Of a stretch of 64,000 nt of DNA, positions 27,114-36,318 are shown piece by piece (position 1 is the stretch's first letter; each line of letters starts with the position of its first letter). The position numbers were made by a program, and so were the translations under genes. The notes under the pieces are model-generated. The model saw nothing but the letters and a program-made list of their open reading frames with translations. It was not told where the DNA came from and searched no databases. Source of the DNA: Variovorax sp. J2L1-78. GTDB lineage: Bacteria; Pseudomonadota; Gammaproteobacteria; Burkholderiales; Burkholderiaceae_C. The DNA lies in the NCBI RefSeq assembly GCF_030317205.1, contig NZ_JASZYB010000001.1:434001-498000 (forward strand), in the 5' to 3' direction.

Positions 27114-27953
27114 TCAGAAACGCCCTGCCGTGGACTTCGAGAGCGCATCGAACGCATGCACCGCTTTCAGCCGGGCCTCGACGGCGGGCACGATCATGTC
27201 GATCGCATCGGCGCCTGCGACGAAGAGGCGCGGCGGCCTGTCCATGCGGGAGAGCTCCACCAGAACCCCGCCGAGCTTCTCAGGGTCGCCGGGCTGCTGG
27301 CCCGCGTACGGGGACCACATCGCCTGAGCACTCACCTCGGCTGCCGCGTAGTCATCGACACGGCGACTCGTCCAATGAACGTTGCTGGCGTCGAGCAGGC
27401 TGGTGCGGAAGAAACCGGGCTCGACGACGGTGACCTGGATGCCGAACTTCTCGACTTCCTCGGCGACCGACAGCGACAACCCCTCCACGGCGAACTTGCT
27501 CGCACCATAGGCGCTGCAGTGTTTCATCCCGACGACGCCGGCCACCGAGCTCATGTTGATGATGTGGCCCGAGCGTTGTTTGCGCATGACCGGCAATACG
27601 GCGCGCATCACATGGGCCACTCCCCAGAAGTTGGTGGCGAACTGACGCTCGATCTCTTTCGTCGTCAGTTCCTCGAAGTTGCCGACCAAGCTGTAGCCCG
27701 CGTTGTTCAACAACACATCGACACGGCCGAACTTCTGCATGGCCTGATCGACGGCGACAGACGCTTGCGCCTCGTCGGACACGTCCAGCTGCGCCAGCGC
27801 CAGATGGTCGTTCTCTACCTCACTGAAGGCGCTGCGAAGCTTCTGCAGATTCCTGCCCGTCGCAACGAAGCGATCGCCCGCCGCGAGGGCGGCCTTGACG
27901 GTGCCCGCGCCGATGCCGCTGCCCGCACCGGTGATCAACCAAACTTTGCTCAT
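27114..27953 (-). CDS. Short-chain dehydrogenase/reductase
   Basis: A 279-residue classical SDR. The nucleotide motif is TGAGSGIG (residues about 8-15), followed by LLNNAGYS, the catalytic Ser in NMSSVAG and the YGASKFA Tyr-Lys pair. PGFFRTS is the usual post-active-site loop. The ATG at 27953 gives the canonical MSKVWLITGAGSG start; the open frame upstream is the shadow of the cytochrome gene. It interconverts an alcohol and a carbonyl with NAD(P). It lies in the same minus-strand run as the molybdenum enzyme, 92 bases upstream of its 2Fe-2S gene. Confidence 0.9.
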   Translation of the reverse strand: MSKVWLITGAGSGIGAGTVKAALAAGDRFVATGRNLQKLRSAFSEVENDHLALAQLDVSDEAQASVAVDQAMQKFGRVDVLLNNAGYSLVGNFEELTTKEIERQFATNFWGVAHVMRAVLPVMRKQRSGHIINMSSVAGVVGMKHCSAYGASKFAVEGLSLSVAEEVEKFGIQVTVVEPGFFRTSLLDASNVHWTSRRVDDYAAAEVSAQAMWSPYAGQQPGDPEKLGGVLVELSRMDRPPRLFVAGADAIDMIVPAVEARLKAVHAFDALSKSTAGRF

Positions 27954-27988
27954 GATGTATTCCTTGCGACGGCTCGGGATTGCTGTGA

Positions 27989-28366
27989 CTACTTGGCACC
28001 GTCGATCAGCCATTGGGCGATCGCCTGCGCGTCGGCGTCCGACACCTGCGCCTGTGCAGGCATCGGCATGGCGCCCCACTTTCCGGCGCTTCCGTTCTTG
28101 ATGCTGGCTGCAAGTTGCGCGGCCGTTCCCTTGCCCTCGCCGTACCTTGCACCGATGTCCTTCCACGAAGGCCCGGCCGTCTTGGCCACCGGTTGATGGC
28201 AGGCGATGCACAGATACCGCTGTGTCAGTGCCGGGCTCGCCGAAGCCCGGATCGGCAGCGCGATGCCCGCCCAAAAAACCATGGCAGAAGCGAGAACGCC
28301 AACCAGCGCACGTCGCCGGGCCGAGGTGCGCCGGCTGATCGGTACTGCTTTGTTCCTGTCGTGCAT
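27989..28366 (-). CDS. Small class I c-type cytochrome
   Basis: A 125-residue exported cytochrome. A basic N terminus and hydrophobic stretch (LVGVLASAMVFWAGIAL) form a leader or anchor. One haem site, CIACH (Cys53-His57), is followed by PSWKDIGARY and the axial Met in WGAMPMP (Met100 or Met102). It resembles cytochrome c551/c5-like proteins. It is the first gene of the minus-strand redox run and is a plausible periplasmic electron acceptor for the molybdenum enzyme. Confidence 0.88.
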   Translation of the reverse strand: MHDRNKAVPISRRTSARRRALVGVLASAMVFWAGIALPIRASASPALTQRYLCIACHQPVAKTAGPSWKDIGARYGEGKGTAAQLAASIKNGSAGKWGAMPMPAQAQVSDADAQAIAQWLIDGAK

Positions 28367-28439
28367 TCATTCATCCTTGGTGGGCCGAGTGGTGCACTCT
28401 ATGGACTGGCGCCCCAAAGAAAAATGGGGTGATGCTGCA

Positions 28440-28454
28440 TACCTTGTGAAGGTA
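28440..28454. promoter_or_regulatory. Inverted repeat before the LysR gene
   Basis: TACCTT (28440-28445) and AAGGTA (28449-28454), separated by GTG, lie 10 bases before the LysR start and in the control region of the divergent cytochrome gene. It is a candidate operator shared by both; no binding is shown. Confidence 0.4.
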
Positions 28455-28464
28455 AGCTTCAAGG

Positions 28465-29361
28465 ATGAAACTCAATCAGCTGGACGGATTGATCGCGTTC
28501 TGGAAGGTCGCCGAACACAGCGGCTTCACTGCGGCGGCCGCGGATCTGGCCGTCTCACCCTCCGCTTTGAGCCAGGCGATCCGGCAGTTGGAGACGCGGT
28601 TGGGCGTCCGACTGTTGAACCGGACCACGCGCAGCGTGAGCCTGACCGAAGCAGGCCGGGCCTATCTCGCCCGTGTCGGCCCGGCACTGGGCCAGGTCAT
28701 CGAGGCGGGCGACGAACTCAACGTCCTCCAGGGGAAGCCGTCTGGCATCTTGCGACTCAATGCCGCAAGGATCTCCATCGCCTTGGTCCTGCGTCCGCTT
28801 CTGGACGGTTTTCTTCGCGCCCACCCGCATGTTCAACTCGAACTGACGAACGACGAAGGCTTCGTCGACATCGTCGAAAGAGGTTTCGACGCCGGCATCC
28901 GTTTTGGCGAGAGCATCCACCGGGACATGGTCGCCGTCCCCATCGGCGGGCCCGCCGCGGTCGCGGTGGTTGCGTCGCCGGAATACCTCCAACGCGTGCC
29001 GGCGCCCCGCCATCCAGACGATCTCGTGCACCACAACTGCGTGCGCTTGCGCTTCGCGACCACGGGCGCGATCTACAAATGGGAATTCGATGTGGGCGAT
29101 CGTCTGGTGGACTACGAAGTAGGCGGCAATCTCATCATCAGCGACACGACCTTCAGCCTGGACGCGGCGCTCGACGGCATCGGACTGGCGTACACCTTCG
29201 AGCAGCTTGCGCGGCCATATATCCGAGCCAAGCGTCTGAAGCGTGTGCTGACCGCTTTCTCGCCGACCTTTCCCGGCTTCTACCTGTACTACCCCAGCCG
29301 GCACGATCAACCTTCAAAGCTGAAGGCACTGATCGAGTACGTCGGGCGGCACAAGGGCTGA
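28465..29361 (+). CDS. LysR-family transcriptional regulator
   Basis: A 298-residue LysR protein. It begins MKLNQLDGLIAFWKVAEHSG, followed by the typical recognition segment SPSALSQAIRQLE and an effector-binding domain. The sequence DRLVDYEVGGNLIISD resembles the group of LysR proteins that control neighbouring dehydrogenases. It is divergent from the cytochrome c gene with about 98 bases between, making that redox run its most likely target. Confidence 0.92.
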   Translation: MKLNQLDGLIAFWKVAEHSGFTAAAADLAVSPSALSQAIRQLETRLGVRLLNRTTRSVSLTEAGRAYLARVGPALGQVIEAGDELNVLQGKPSGILRLNAARISIALVLRPLLDGFLRAHPHVQLELTNDEGFVDIVERGFDAGIRFGESIHRDMVAVPIGGPAAVAVVASPEYLQRVPAPRHPDDLVHHNCVRLRFATTGAIYKWEFDVGDRLVDYEVGGNLIISDTTFSLDAALDGIGLAYTFEQLARPYIRAKRLKRVLTAFSPTFPGFYLYYPSRHDQPSKLKALIEYVGRHKG

Positions 29362-29444
29362 GTGGGGGGTGTGCGGTTGGAAAGGGGCGGTTTCCTGGAC
29401 GCGGGAGAAGCACCCGTCATGCCGCATGGCGCGCCGAAGCGGCG

Positions 29445-30734
29445 TCAGGCCGCGCCGGGTCGCGCCAGCATGAACGACGTGCCGCCGACGCGCCCCGGCA
29501 GATGCAGCGCCGCGGTGGTTGGCGGCGTCTCGGCCAGCAGCCTGCCGCGCCGGTACACCTTCAGTCGTGTGGCGCGCAGGCGGATCGCCTCGATTGGGTC
29601 GCGCGCCTGCAGCAGCACGAAGCTCGCGTCGCCGCCCGCCTCGAGCCCGTAGGCCGGCAGATGGAAGACCTTCGCCGCATTCGTCGTCACGGCGTCGAAG
29701 CAGCGGCGGATGCCGGCCTGGCTGGTCATCTGCGCCACGTGCAGGCCCATGTGCGCCACCTCGAGCATGTCGCCCGAGCCCATGCCATACCACGGGTCCA
29801 TCACGCAGTCGTGGCCGAAGGCGACGTTCACACCCGCGGCCATCAGCTCGGGCACGCGCGTCATGCCGCGGCGCTTGGGGTAGCTGTCGTGGCGGCCCTG
29901 CAGCGTGATGTTGATGAGCGGGTTGGCGATCACGGCGACGCCGCTTTCGGCAATGAGCGGCAGCAGCTTGCTCACGTAGTAGTTGTCCATGCTGTGCATC
30001 GACGTGCAGTGCGAGCCGGTCACGCGGCCCTGCAGGCCCAGGCGCTGCGCCTCGAAGGCGAGTGTCTCGATGTGGCGCGAGAGCGGGTCGTCGGATTCGT
30101 CGCAGTGCATGTCGACCAGCAGCCCGCGCTCGGCCGCGATCTCGCACAGCAGCGTCACGCTGGCCGCGCCGTCGGCCATGGTGCGTTCGAAATGCGGAAT
30201 GCCGCCGACCACATCGACGCCCTTGTCGAGCGCGCGCTTCAGGTTGTCGACGCCGCCCGGCGAGCGCAGCACGCCGTCCTGCGGGAACGCGACCAGTTGG
30301 AGGTCGAGGTAGGGCGCGACCAGGCGCTTGACCTCCAGCAGCGCGTCGACCGCCAGCAGGCTCGGGTCGCTGGTGTCGACGTGCGTGCGGATGGCCAGCA
30401 GGCCCTTGGCCACGGCCCAGTCGCAATACGCCAGCGCGCGTTCGATCAACGCCTCCTGCTTGAGCAGCGGCTTGAGCTCGCCCCACAGCGCGATGCCCTC
30501 AAGCAGCGTGCCGCTCTCGTTGACGCGCGGCAGCCCGTAGCTGAGCGTCGCGTCCATGTGGAAGTGCGGGTCGATGAAGTGCGGCGTGACCAGCAGGCCC
30601 TGCGCATCCAGCGTCTCGTGGGCGGGCGCATCGAGACCTTCGGTGACCTCGGCGATGCTGTCGCCTTGCACGGCGATCGACATCCCGGTGCGGCCGTCGG
30701 GGAGGGTGGCATTGCGAACGAGGAGGTCGAGCAT
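29445..30734 (-). CDS. Cytosine-deaminase-like amidohydrolase
   Basis: A 429-residue TIM-barrel amidohydrolase. HFHMD near residue 57 holds the first metal His pair. DMHCDESDD carries the third metal His with the proton-shuttling Glu, and GHDCVMDPW carries the metal Asp. This pattern is that of the cytosine deaminase / N-isopropylammelide hydrolase group, which removes amines from or opens pyrimidine and triazine-like rings. It has no signal peptide. It is separated from the next minus-strand gene (LysR) by 58 bases. The true substrate cannot be read from sequence. Confidence 0.82.
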   Translation of the reverse strand: MLDLLVRNATLPDGRTGMSIAVQGDSIAEVTEGLDAPAHETLDAQGLLVTPHFIDPHFHMDATLSYGLPRVNESGTLLEGIALWGELKPLLKQEALIERALAYCDWAVAKGLLAIRTHVDTSDPSLLAVDALLEVKRLVAPYLDLQLVAFPQDGVLRSPGGVDNLKRALDKGVDVVGGIPHFERTMADGAASVTLLCEIAAERGLLVDMHCDESDDPLSRHIETLAFEAQRLGLQGRVTGSHCTSMHSMDNYYVSKLLPLIAESGVAVIANPLINITLQGRHDSYPKRRGMTRVPELMAAGVNVAFGHDCVMDPWYGMGSGDMLEVAHMGLHVAQMTSQAGIRRCFDAVTTNAAKVFHLPAYGLEAGGDASFVLLQARDPIEAIRLRATRLKVYRRGRLLAETPPTTAALHLPGRVGGTSFMLARPGAA

Positions 30735-30792
30735 GGGCGGGGTGCCTTGTCGTGGAGTCGTTGGATGGCGTTGAATTATCGGCCGCAGGGTG

Positions 30793-31707
30793 TCACTTCA
30801 GGGCGAGGTTGCCCAGCCGCGCGACGATCAGGTCGTGCAAGGTCTGTGCCGCCACCGACAGGCTGCCCTCGCGCCGCTGCACCAGATAGACGGTGCGCAG
30901 CAGCCCCGGAACCGGCAGCGGCCGAGTCACCAGCGACTCGCGGCGGAAGTGAAAGAGCGTCAGCGCCGGCACCACGCTGATGCCCAGCCCGGCTTCGACC
31001 AGCCCCATCACGGTGGCCAGGTGCTCGACCTCGAACACGGCGTTCAGCCGCAGCGGGTGCAGCGCCGCGTCGAGCGACTGGCGCACGCTGCTGTGGCGCG
31101 CCATCTGGATGAAGGGGTAGGGCGCGATCTTGCGGACGCTCAGGCGCGTCTCGGCGGCGAGCGGGTGGTCGGCGCGGCACACCAGGTGGAAGCGGTCGCT
31201 GCACAGCTTGCGGCTGCGCAGGTCGCCGGCGGCCGAGGTGCCCGCGCCGGACGAGGCCAGCGCGAAGTCGGCCTCGCCGCTGCGCACGCGCGCGATGCAG
31301 GCGTCGGACAGGGCATCGTCCAGGCTGATGGTGATGCCCGGCCAGGCGGCCATGAATTCGGCGAACACCGCCGGCAGCCAGCCGGCGGCGAGCGAGGGCA
31401 GGGCGGCGACCCGCACCCGCCCCTTGCGGCGCTCGACGTGGTCGGCCAGGTCGGCGACCACGCCGCGCATGTCGTCGAGCAGCCGCTGCGCCGCGTCCTC
31501 GAACAGCCGCCCCTCGGGCGTGAGCTGCACGCTGCGCGTGTCGCGGTCGAACAGCCGGGTGCCCAACGCCTCCTCCAGCGTGCGGATAAGCGCGCTGAAG
31601 GCGGGCTGCGACAAGTGGCACAGCTGTGCCGCGCGGGTAAAGTTGCGTTGCTCGGCCAGCGCGGCAAAGGCCCGCAACTGCCGTGCCGTGAGGTCGGGCA
31701 TCTTCAT
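30793..31707 (-). CDS. LysR-family transcriptional regulator
   Basis: A 304-residue LysR protein. It begins MKMPDLTARQLRAFAALAEQRNFTRAAQLCHLSQPA and has a standard effector domain. Two close ATGs are possible (31707 and 31701). It is divergent from the AtuA-like gene, so it probably controls the + strand block of AtuA-like, Bug and GGT-like genes, and perhaps the adjacent amidohydrolase. Confidence 0.93.
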   Translation of the reverse strand: MKMPDLTARQLRAFAALAEQRNFTRAAQLCHLSQPAFSALIRTLEEALGTRLFDRDTRSVQLTPEGRLFEDAAQRLLDDMRGVVADLADHVERRKGRVRVAALPSLAAGWLPAVFAEFMAAWPGITISLDDALSDACIARVRSGEADFALASSGAGTSAAGDLRSRKLCSDRFHLVCRADHPLAAETRLSVRKIAPYPFIQMARHSSVRQSLDAALHPLRLNAVFEVEHLATVMGLVEAGLGISVVPALTLFHFRRESLVTRPLPVPGLLRTVYLVQRREGSLSVAAQTLHDLIVARLGNLALK

Positions 31708-31812
31708 GGCGTGATCCGTCTTTCGAATGAATCGATCTGAACTTTCGATTTTACGGATGGCGTAACCCGGCCTACATTGACGCCACGACACCCGAAGCGA
31801 GACATCGGAGAC

Positions 31813-33213
31813 ATGACACCACAGGCCCCTTCGGCATTGCCCCTGCGTGCGCCCCTGCTGATCGGCTGCGCGGCCGGCTTCTCGGGGGACCGCACCGACG
31901 TGGCCGGCCCCGTGGTCGACACGCTGGTCGCCCGGCTGGCGTCCGGCCCGCCGGGCCAGCGCGCCTTCCTCATCTTCGAAACCCTGGCTGAGCGCACGCT
32001 CGCGCTGGCGCAACTGCGCCGCCGCACCGACCCCGAGGCGGGCTACGAGCCCCTGCTCGATGCGATGCTGCGTCCGGTGCTGGCGACCTGCCTGGCCCAC
32101 GGCATCCGCATCGTCAGCAACTTCGGCGCGGCCAACCCGCGTGCTGCGGCCCGGCACATCGCCCGCATGGCGCGCGAGCTCGGCCAGCCGGCGCCGCGCA
32201 TCGCGGTGGTGGAGGGCGACGACCTGTCGGCGCCGGAACACCAGGCGCTGCTGCACGACACGCTGGGCGCCGCGATGGACGGCCTGCGTATCGTCAGCGC
32301 CAATGCCTACATCGGCGCCGAGCCGATCGCCGCTGCGCTCGATTCCGGCGCGCAGATCGTGGTGTGCGGCCGGGTGGCCGACCCCTCGCTCACCGTCGGG
32401 CCGGCGATGTCGCATTTCGGCTGGGCGCCCGACGACTGGGACGTGCTCGGCCGCGCGACCATGGCGGGCCATCTGCTGGAATGCGGTGCCCAGGTCTGCG
32501 GCGGCTATTTCGCCGACCCCGGCTACAAGGACGTGCCGGGGCTCGACAACGTCGGCTTCCCGATCGCAGAGATCGCGGCAGACGGCCATTGCACCATCGG
32601 CAAGTCGGAAGGCACCGGCGGCTTCGTCAACGTGGCAACGGTGAAGGAGCAACTCCTTTACGAAGTGCACGACCCTGCTGCCTACCTCACGCCCGACGTG
32701 GTGGCCGACATCGGCGAGGCAGAAGTGCAGGCGCTCGGCGACGACCGGGTGGCGCTGACCGGCGTGCGCGGCCATGCGCGGCCGACGCACTACAAGGTCA
32801 ACGTCTGCCACGAAGGCGGGTGGCTGGCCGAGGGCGAGATCTCGTACGCCGGTCCGCGCGCCGAGGCGCGGGCCCGGCTGGCGGCCGATGTGTTGCGCCG
32901 CCGGCTCCTCGGGCTCACGCTGCGCATCGACCTGATCGGCGCCCTCAGCATCCTGGCCGACGATGCCGGCCGTGCGCTGGCCGACACACCCGACGGCGGC
33001 GCGCGCGACGTGCGTCTGCGCGTGGCCGCTGCCCATGCCGACCGTGCCGAAGCCGAGCGGCTGGGCCGAGAGGTGATGGCGCTCTACACCTGCGGCCCGG
33101 CTGGCGGTGGCGGCGTGCGCACGGCGCTCACGCCGCGTCTCAACACGATCTCGTGCCTGCTGCCGCGCGAGCGCGTGCCGGTCGGCTTCGCCATGGTAGA
33201 GGTGGCGGTATGA
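31813..33213 (+). CDS. AtuA-like (DUF1446) protein, large part
   Basis: A 466-residue member of the DUF1446/acyclic terpene utilisation AtuA family. The N terminus LLIGCAAGFSGDR is followed by SNFGAANP, VCGRVADPSLTVGP and FPIAEI, which are typical of the family. AtuA is needed for citronellol/geranyl-CoA breakdown in Pseudomonas, but its reaction is not established and many homologues lie in other catabolic clusters. The C-terminal ferredoxin-like domain found fused in some homologues is encoded here by the next gene, overlapping as ATGA. Confidence 0.85.
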   Translation: MTPQAPSALPLRAPLLIGCAAGFSGDRTDVAGPVVDTLVARLASGPPGQRAFLIFETLAERTLALAQLRRRTDPEAGYEPLLDAMLRPVLATCLAHGIRIVSNFGAANPRAAARHIARMARELGQPAPRIAVVEGDDLSAPEHQALLHDTLGAAMDGLRIVSANAYIGAEPIAAALDSGAQIVVCGRVADPSLTVGPAMSHFGWAPDDWDVLGRATMAGHLLECGAQVCGGYFADPGYKDVPGLDNVGFPIAEIAADGHCTIGKSEGTGGFVNVATVKEQLLYEVHDPAAYLTPDVVADIGEAEVQALGDDRVALTGVRGHARPTHYKVNVCHEGGWLAEGEISYAGPRAEARARLAADVLRRRLLGLTLRIDLIGALSILADDAGRALADTPDGGARDVRLRVAAAHADRAEAERLGREVMALYTCGPAGGGGVRTALTPRLNTISCLLPRERVPVGFAMVEVAV

Positions 33214-33572
33214 CCCTGGTCACCGTTCCCCTCTACCGCGCCGCCCACGGCCGCACCGGCGACAAGGGCGACCGTTCGAACATCAGCGTGATCGCCTGGC
33301 ACCCGGCGCTGTGGCCGTTGCTGGTCGAACAGGTCACGCCCGAGGCGGTCGCTGCGCAGTTCCGCCACCGCGCACCGTCTCGCGTCGAGCGCTTCCTGCT
33401 GCCGAAGCTGCATGCGATGAACTTCGTGCTCGATGCGGTGCTCGACGGCGGCGTGAACGACGCGCTGAACCTCGACACGCACGGCAAGTCGCTGTCCTTT
33501 CTGCTGCTCGACCTGCGCATCGACGTGCCGGCCGATCTGCAGCACCTGCTCGCCGGCCCACCCGAAGGCTGA
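33210..33572 (+). CDS. AtuA-like C-terminal ferredoxin-fold protein
   Basis: A 120-residue protein matching the AtuA-like C-terminal domain: LYRAAHGRTGDKGDRSNISVIA at the start and NALNLD-like and GKSLSFLLLDLRI motifs at the end. It begins within the stop of the large AtuA-like gene, so the two are translationally coupled and probably form a complex. The conserved GRTGDKGD loop is the family signature; its function is unknown. Confidence 0.82.
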   Translation: MTLVTVPLYRAAHGRTGDKGDRSNISVIAWHPALWPLLVEQVTPEAVAAQFRHRAPSRVERFLLPKLHAMNFVLDAVLDGGVNDALNLDTHGKSLSFLLLDLRIDVPADLQHLLAGPPEG

Positions 33573-33605
33573 CCCATTCTTTGCCAACCCCAGGAGACAA
33601 GACCC

Positions 33606-34574
33606 ATGAACAGAATTTCGACCCTCGCCCTGGCTGCCGCCGCGCTCGCCCTGGCGCCGGCGCTGAGCCAGGCGCAGGCCTTCCCCGACAAGCCGATCAC
33701 CTTCGTCGTGCCTTTCGCGGCCGGCACCGCCACCGACCAGATCGCGCGTGCCATCGGCAACGGCGTCACGGCCGAAACCAAGCAGTCGGTCGTGATTGAC
33801 AACCGGGCGGGCGCCAGCGGCTTCATCGCATCGCAGTACGCGGCCAAGGCGCCGGCGGACGGCTACACCGTGCTCATCACCACCAACACCACGCATGCGG
33901 CCAACGAGCACCTCTACAAGAAGCTGCCTTACGACCCGGTGAAGGATTTCGCGCCGATCACCGCCCTGGGCAAGGGCGGGCAGATCATGGTGGTCAACCC
34001 GTCGTTTCCGGCGACCACGGTGGCCGAGTTCGTGGCGCTGGCGAAGAAGGAGCCGGGCAAGTACAGCTTCGGCAGCGGCAGCTCGTCGAGCCGCATGGCC
34101 GGCGAACTGCTCCAGCAGATGGCCGACATCAAGCTGCTGCACGTGCCGTACAAGAGCAACACGCTGGCCGTGACCGACCTCCTGGGCAACCAGATCCACA
34201 TGATGATCACCGACACCACGACCGGCCTGCCGCAGGTGAAGTCCGGCAAGCTGCGCGCGCTGGGTATGTCGAGTGCGGCGCGTTCGCCGCTGGCGCCCGA
34301 GGTGCCGACCATCGCCGAAGCCGGCGTGAAGGGCTACGAGATGGGCTACTGGTTCGCCGCCTACGCGCCGGCCAAGACGCCGCCCGCCGTGGTCAAGCGC
34401 CTGAACGAGCTGCTGGTGAAGGCCGCGAAGAGCGAGGCGGCCAAGGCGGCCTTCTACCAGCCGACCGGCACCGAGGTCTTCACCACCACGCCCGAAGAGA
34501 TGGCGAAGTTCCAGACCGCCGAGTCGCAGAAGTGGGGCCGCATCGTGAAGGCGGCCGGCATCGAGGCGGAGTGA
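33606..34574 (+). CDS. Bug-family periplasmic solute receptor (TctC-like)
   Basis: A 322-residue exported receptor. A signal peptide (cleavage near SQAQA) is followed by the Bug pattern: FPDKPITFVVPFAAGTATDQIARAI, IDNRAGASG, AADGYT-type and LPYDPVKDFAPI segments. These proteins bind carboxylates, amino acids or amides. Most are orphans lacking the TctAB membrane partners, and none are encoded nearby. It lies 33 bases after the AtuA-like pair and is probably co-transcribed. Confidence 0.93.
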   Translation: MNRISTLALAAAALALAPALSQAQAFPDKPITFVVPFAAGTATDQIARAIGNGVTAETKQSVVIDNRAGASGFIASQYAAKAPADGYTVLITTNTTHAANEHLYKKLPYDPVKDFAPITALGKGGQIMVVNPSFPATTVAEFVALAKKEPGKYSFGSGSSSSRMAGELLQQMADIKLLHVPYKSNTLAVTDLLGNQIHMMITDTTTGLPQVKSGKLRALGMSSAARSPLAPEVPTIAEAGVKGYEMGYWFAAYAPAKTPPAVVKRLNELLVKAAKSEAAKAAFYQPTGTEVFTTTPEEMAKFQTAESQKWGRIVKAAGIEAE

Positions 34575-34582
34575 ACGTGACC

Positions 34583-34612
34583 GCGCGCGCCTCTTAACAT
34601 CACGGCGCGCGC
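34583..34612. terminator. GC-rich hairpin after the Bug gene
   Basis: GCGCGCGCC (34583-34591) and GGCGCGCGC (34604-34612) form a 9-bp stem with a 12-base loop just after the Bug stop codon. There is no T run, so it may be a weak or Rho-assisted terminator, or a 3' end stabiliser that lets transcription continue into the GGT-like gene. Confidence 0.4.
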
Positions 34613-34686
34613 ACGGAACTTGCGGACCTCTTCGGGTCGGCGCGGGCGCGTTGCCCGTTCCCGTTCAATCCACAGAAGGATCCGTC

Positions 34687-36288
34687 ATGGCCAACGCCAT
34701 CCAGGGCCGCCGCGGCATCGCGGTCGCGCCGCACTCGCTCGCCTCCCAATCCGCCCTGGCCGTGCTGCGCGAGGGTGGCAATGCGATCGAGGCCATGGTG
34801 GCCGCGGCCGCGACCATCGCGGTGGTCTACCCGCACATGAACGGCATCGGCGGCGACAGTTTCTGGCTGGTGGCCACGCCGACTGGCGGCGCGCACGACG
34901 TGGTGGCCATCGATGGTTCGGGCGCCGCGGCCGGGGGCGTGGACCGGGCGCAGTACGCGGGCCAGCAGGCCATTCCGTTTCGCGGCGGTTCGGCGGCGAT
35001 CACCATGGCCGGCACGGTCAGTGGCTGGGACCGGGCGCTGGCGCTGAGTCGCGACACGCTCGGCGGGCGCCTGCCGCTGCCCCGCCTGATGGCCGATGCG
35101 ATCGACTACGCCACGCATGGCGCGCCGGTCACGGCCAGCCAGGCGCGCACGGTGCGCGGCAAGCGCGCCGAGCTCGCAGGCGTGCATGGTTTCGCGGAAA
35201 CTTTCCTGCCAGGCGGGGAGGTTCCATCGACCGGTACGCTGTTCCGCCAGCCCCGGCTCGCCGCCACGCTTGAACATCTGGCGCGCGCCGGCCTCGACGA
35301 CTTCTACCGCGGCGACCTGGCCCGCACGATGGCCGACGACCTGCAGCGTGCCGGTAGCCCGATCGCCCTGGCGGATTTCACCGCGCACCACGGCCTGCTG
35401 CGCGAACCGCTCGAACTGGCGCATCGCCATGGCCGCATCTTCAACATGCCGCCGCCGACGCAGGGCGTGGTCGCGCTGATCATCCTGGGGCTGATGGAGC
35501 GCCTGGGCATCGAGCGCTACGACCACTTGAGCGCCGACTACGTGCATGCCGCGGTCGAATCGGTCAAGCAGGCCTTCGCGGTGCGCGACCGCGAGATCAC
35601 CGACCCGGCCCACATGCGCATCGCGGCCGCCGAACTCCTGACGCCGGCGGCACTCGACGCGATGGCCGCGCGCATCGACATGGCCCGCGCGGCACCGTGG
35701 GGCAGCGGCAAGGGGCCGGCCGACACGGTGTGGATGGGTGTGATCGATGGCGAGGGCCGTGCGGTCTCGATGATCCAGAGCGTGTACCACGAGTTCGGTT
35801 CGGGCGTGGTGCTGGCGCGCAGCGGCGTCAACTGGCAGAACCGCGGCGCGTCCTTCTCGCTGAAGCCCGAGCACATCAACACGCTGGCGCCGGGCAAGAA
35901 GCCCTTCCACACCCTGATTCCCGGCCTGGCGCTGCTGGCCGACGGCCGCACGATGGTCTACGGCAACATGGGCGGCGACGGACAGCCGCAGAGCCAGTCG
36001 GCGGTGTTCACGCGCACCGTCGTACACGGCCTGAATCCGCAGGACGCGGTGAGCGCGCCGCGCTGGCTGCTCGGCCGCACCTGGGGCCAGAGCACCGATT
36101 CGCTCAAGCTGGAGTCACGCTTCCCCGCCGAGACGGTGGCGGCGCTGCGTGCGCGGGGCCACGAGGTCGATGTGCTGGGCGACTTCGACGAGACCTTCGG
36201 GCACGCCGGCTGCCTGCTGCGCAAGCCCGACGGCAGCCTCGAAGGCGGCTTCGACCCGCGCTCGGACGGGATCGTGGCTGCCTTCTGA
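34687..36288 (+). CDS. Gamma-glutamyltransferase-family Ntn hydrolase
   Basis: A 533-residue Ntn hydrolase-type protein. The likely autoprocessing nucleophile is Thr347 in ADTVWMGVIDG, giving large and small subunits, followed by QSVYHEFGSG and GNMGGDGQPQ segments typical of GGT-like proteins. It lacks a signal peptide, unlike periplasmic Ggt, and so is probably cytoplasmic. Members of this branch cleave gamma-glutamyl or other amide bonds, including oxamate-like and acylase substrates. It ends the + strand catabolic block. The ATG at 34687 follows AAGGA. Confidence 0.87.
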   Translation: MANAIQGRRGIAVAPHSLASQSALAVLREGGNAIEAMVAAAATIAVVYPHMNGIGGDSFWLVATPTGGAHDVVAIDGSGAAAGGVDRAQYAGQQAIPFRGGSAAITMAGTVSGWDRALALSRDTLGGRLPLPRLMADAIDYATHGAPVTASQARTVRGKRAELAGVHGFAETFLPGGEVPSTGTLFRQPRLAATLEHLARAGLDDFYRGDLARTMADDLQRAGSPIALADFTAHHGLLREPLELAHRHGRIFNMPPPTQGVVALIILGLMERLGIERYDHLSADYVHAAVESVKQAFAVRDREITDPAHMRIAAAELLTPAALDAMAARIDMARAAPWGSGKGPADTVWMGVIDGEGRAVSMIQSVYHEFGSGVVLARSGVNWQNRGASFSLKPEHINTLAPGKKPFHTLIPGLALLADGRTMVYGNMGGDGQPQSQSAVFTRTVVHGLNPQDAVSAPRWLLGRTWGQSTDSLKLESRFPAETVAALRARGHEVDVLGDFDETFGHAGCLLRKPDGSLEGGFDPRSDGIVAAF

Positions 36289-36318
36289 GGTTCTGAGGCC
36301 TGGAGCGAGGTCCGGGTC

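Noticed and set aside
28206..30980. 924-codon + strand frame
   Set aside because: It spans a cytochrome gene, a LysR gene in another frame and the opposite strand of an amidohydrolase; no coherent protein.
31714..31758. ATCCGT/ACGGAT inverted pair between LysR and AtuA-like genes
   Set aside because: The arms are 33 bases apart and only 6 long; chance is a sufficient explanation.
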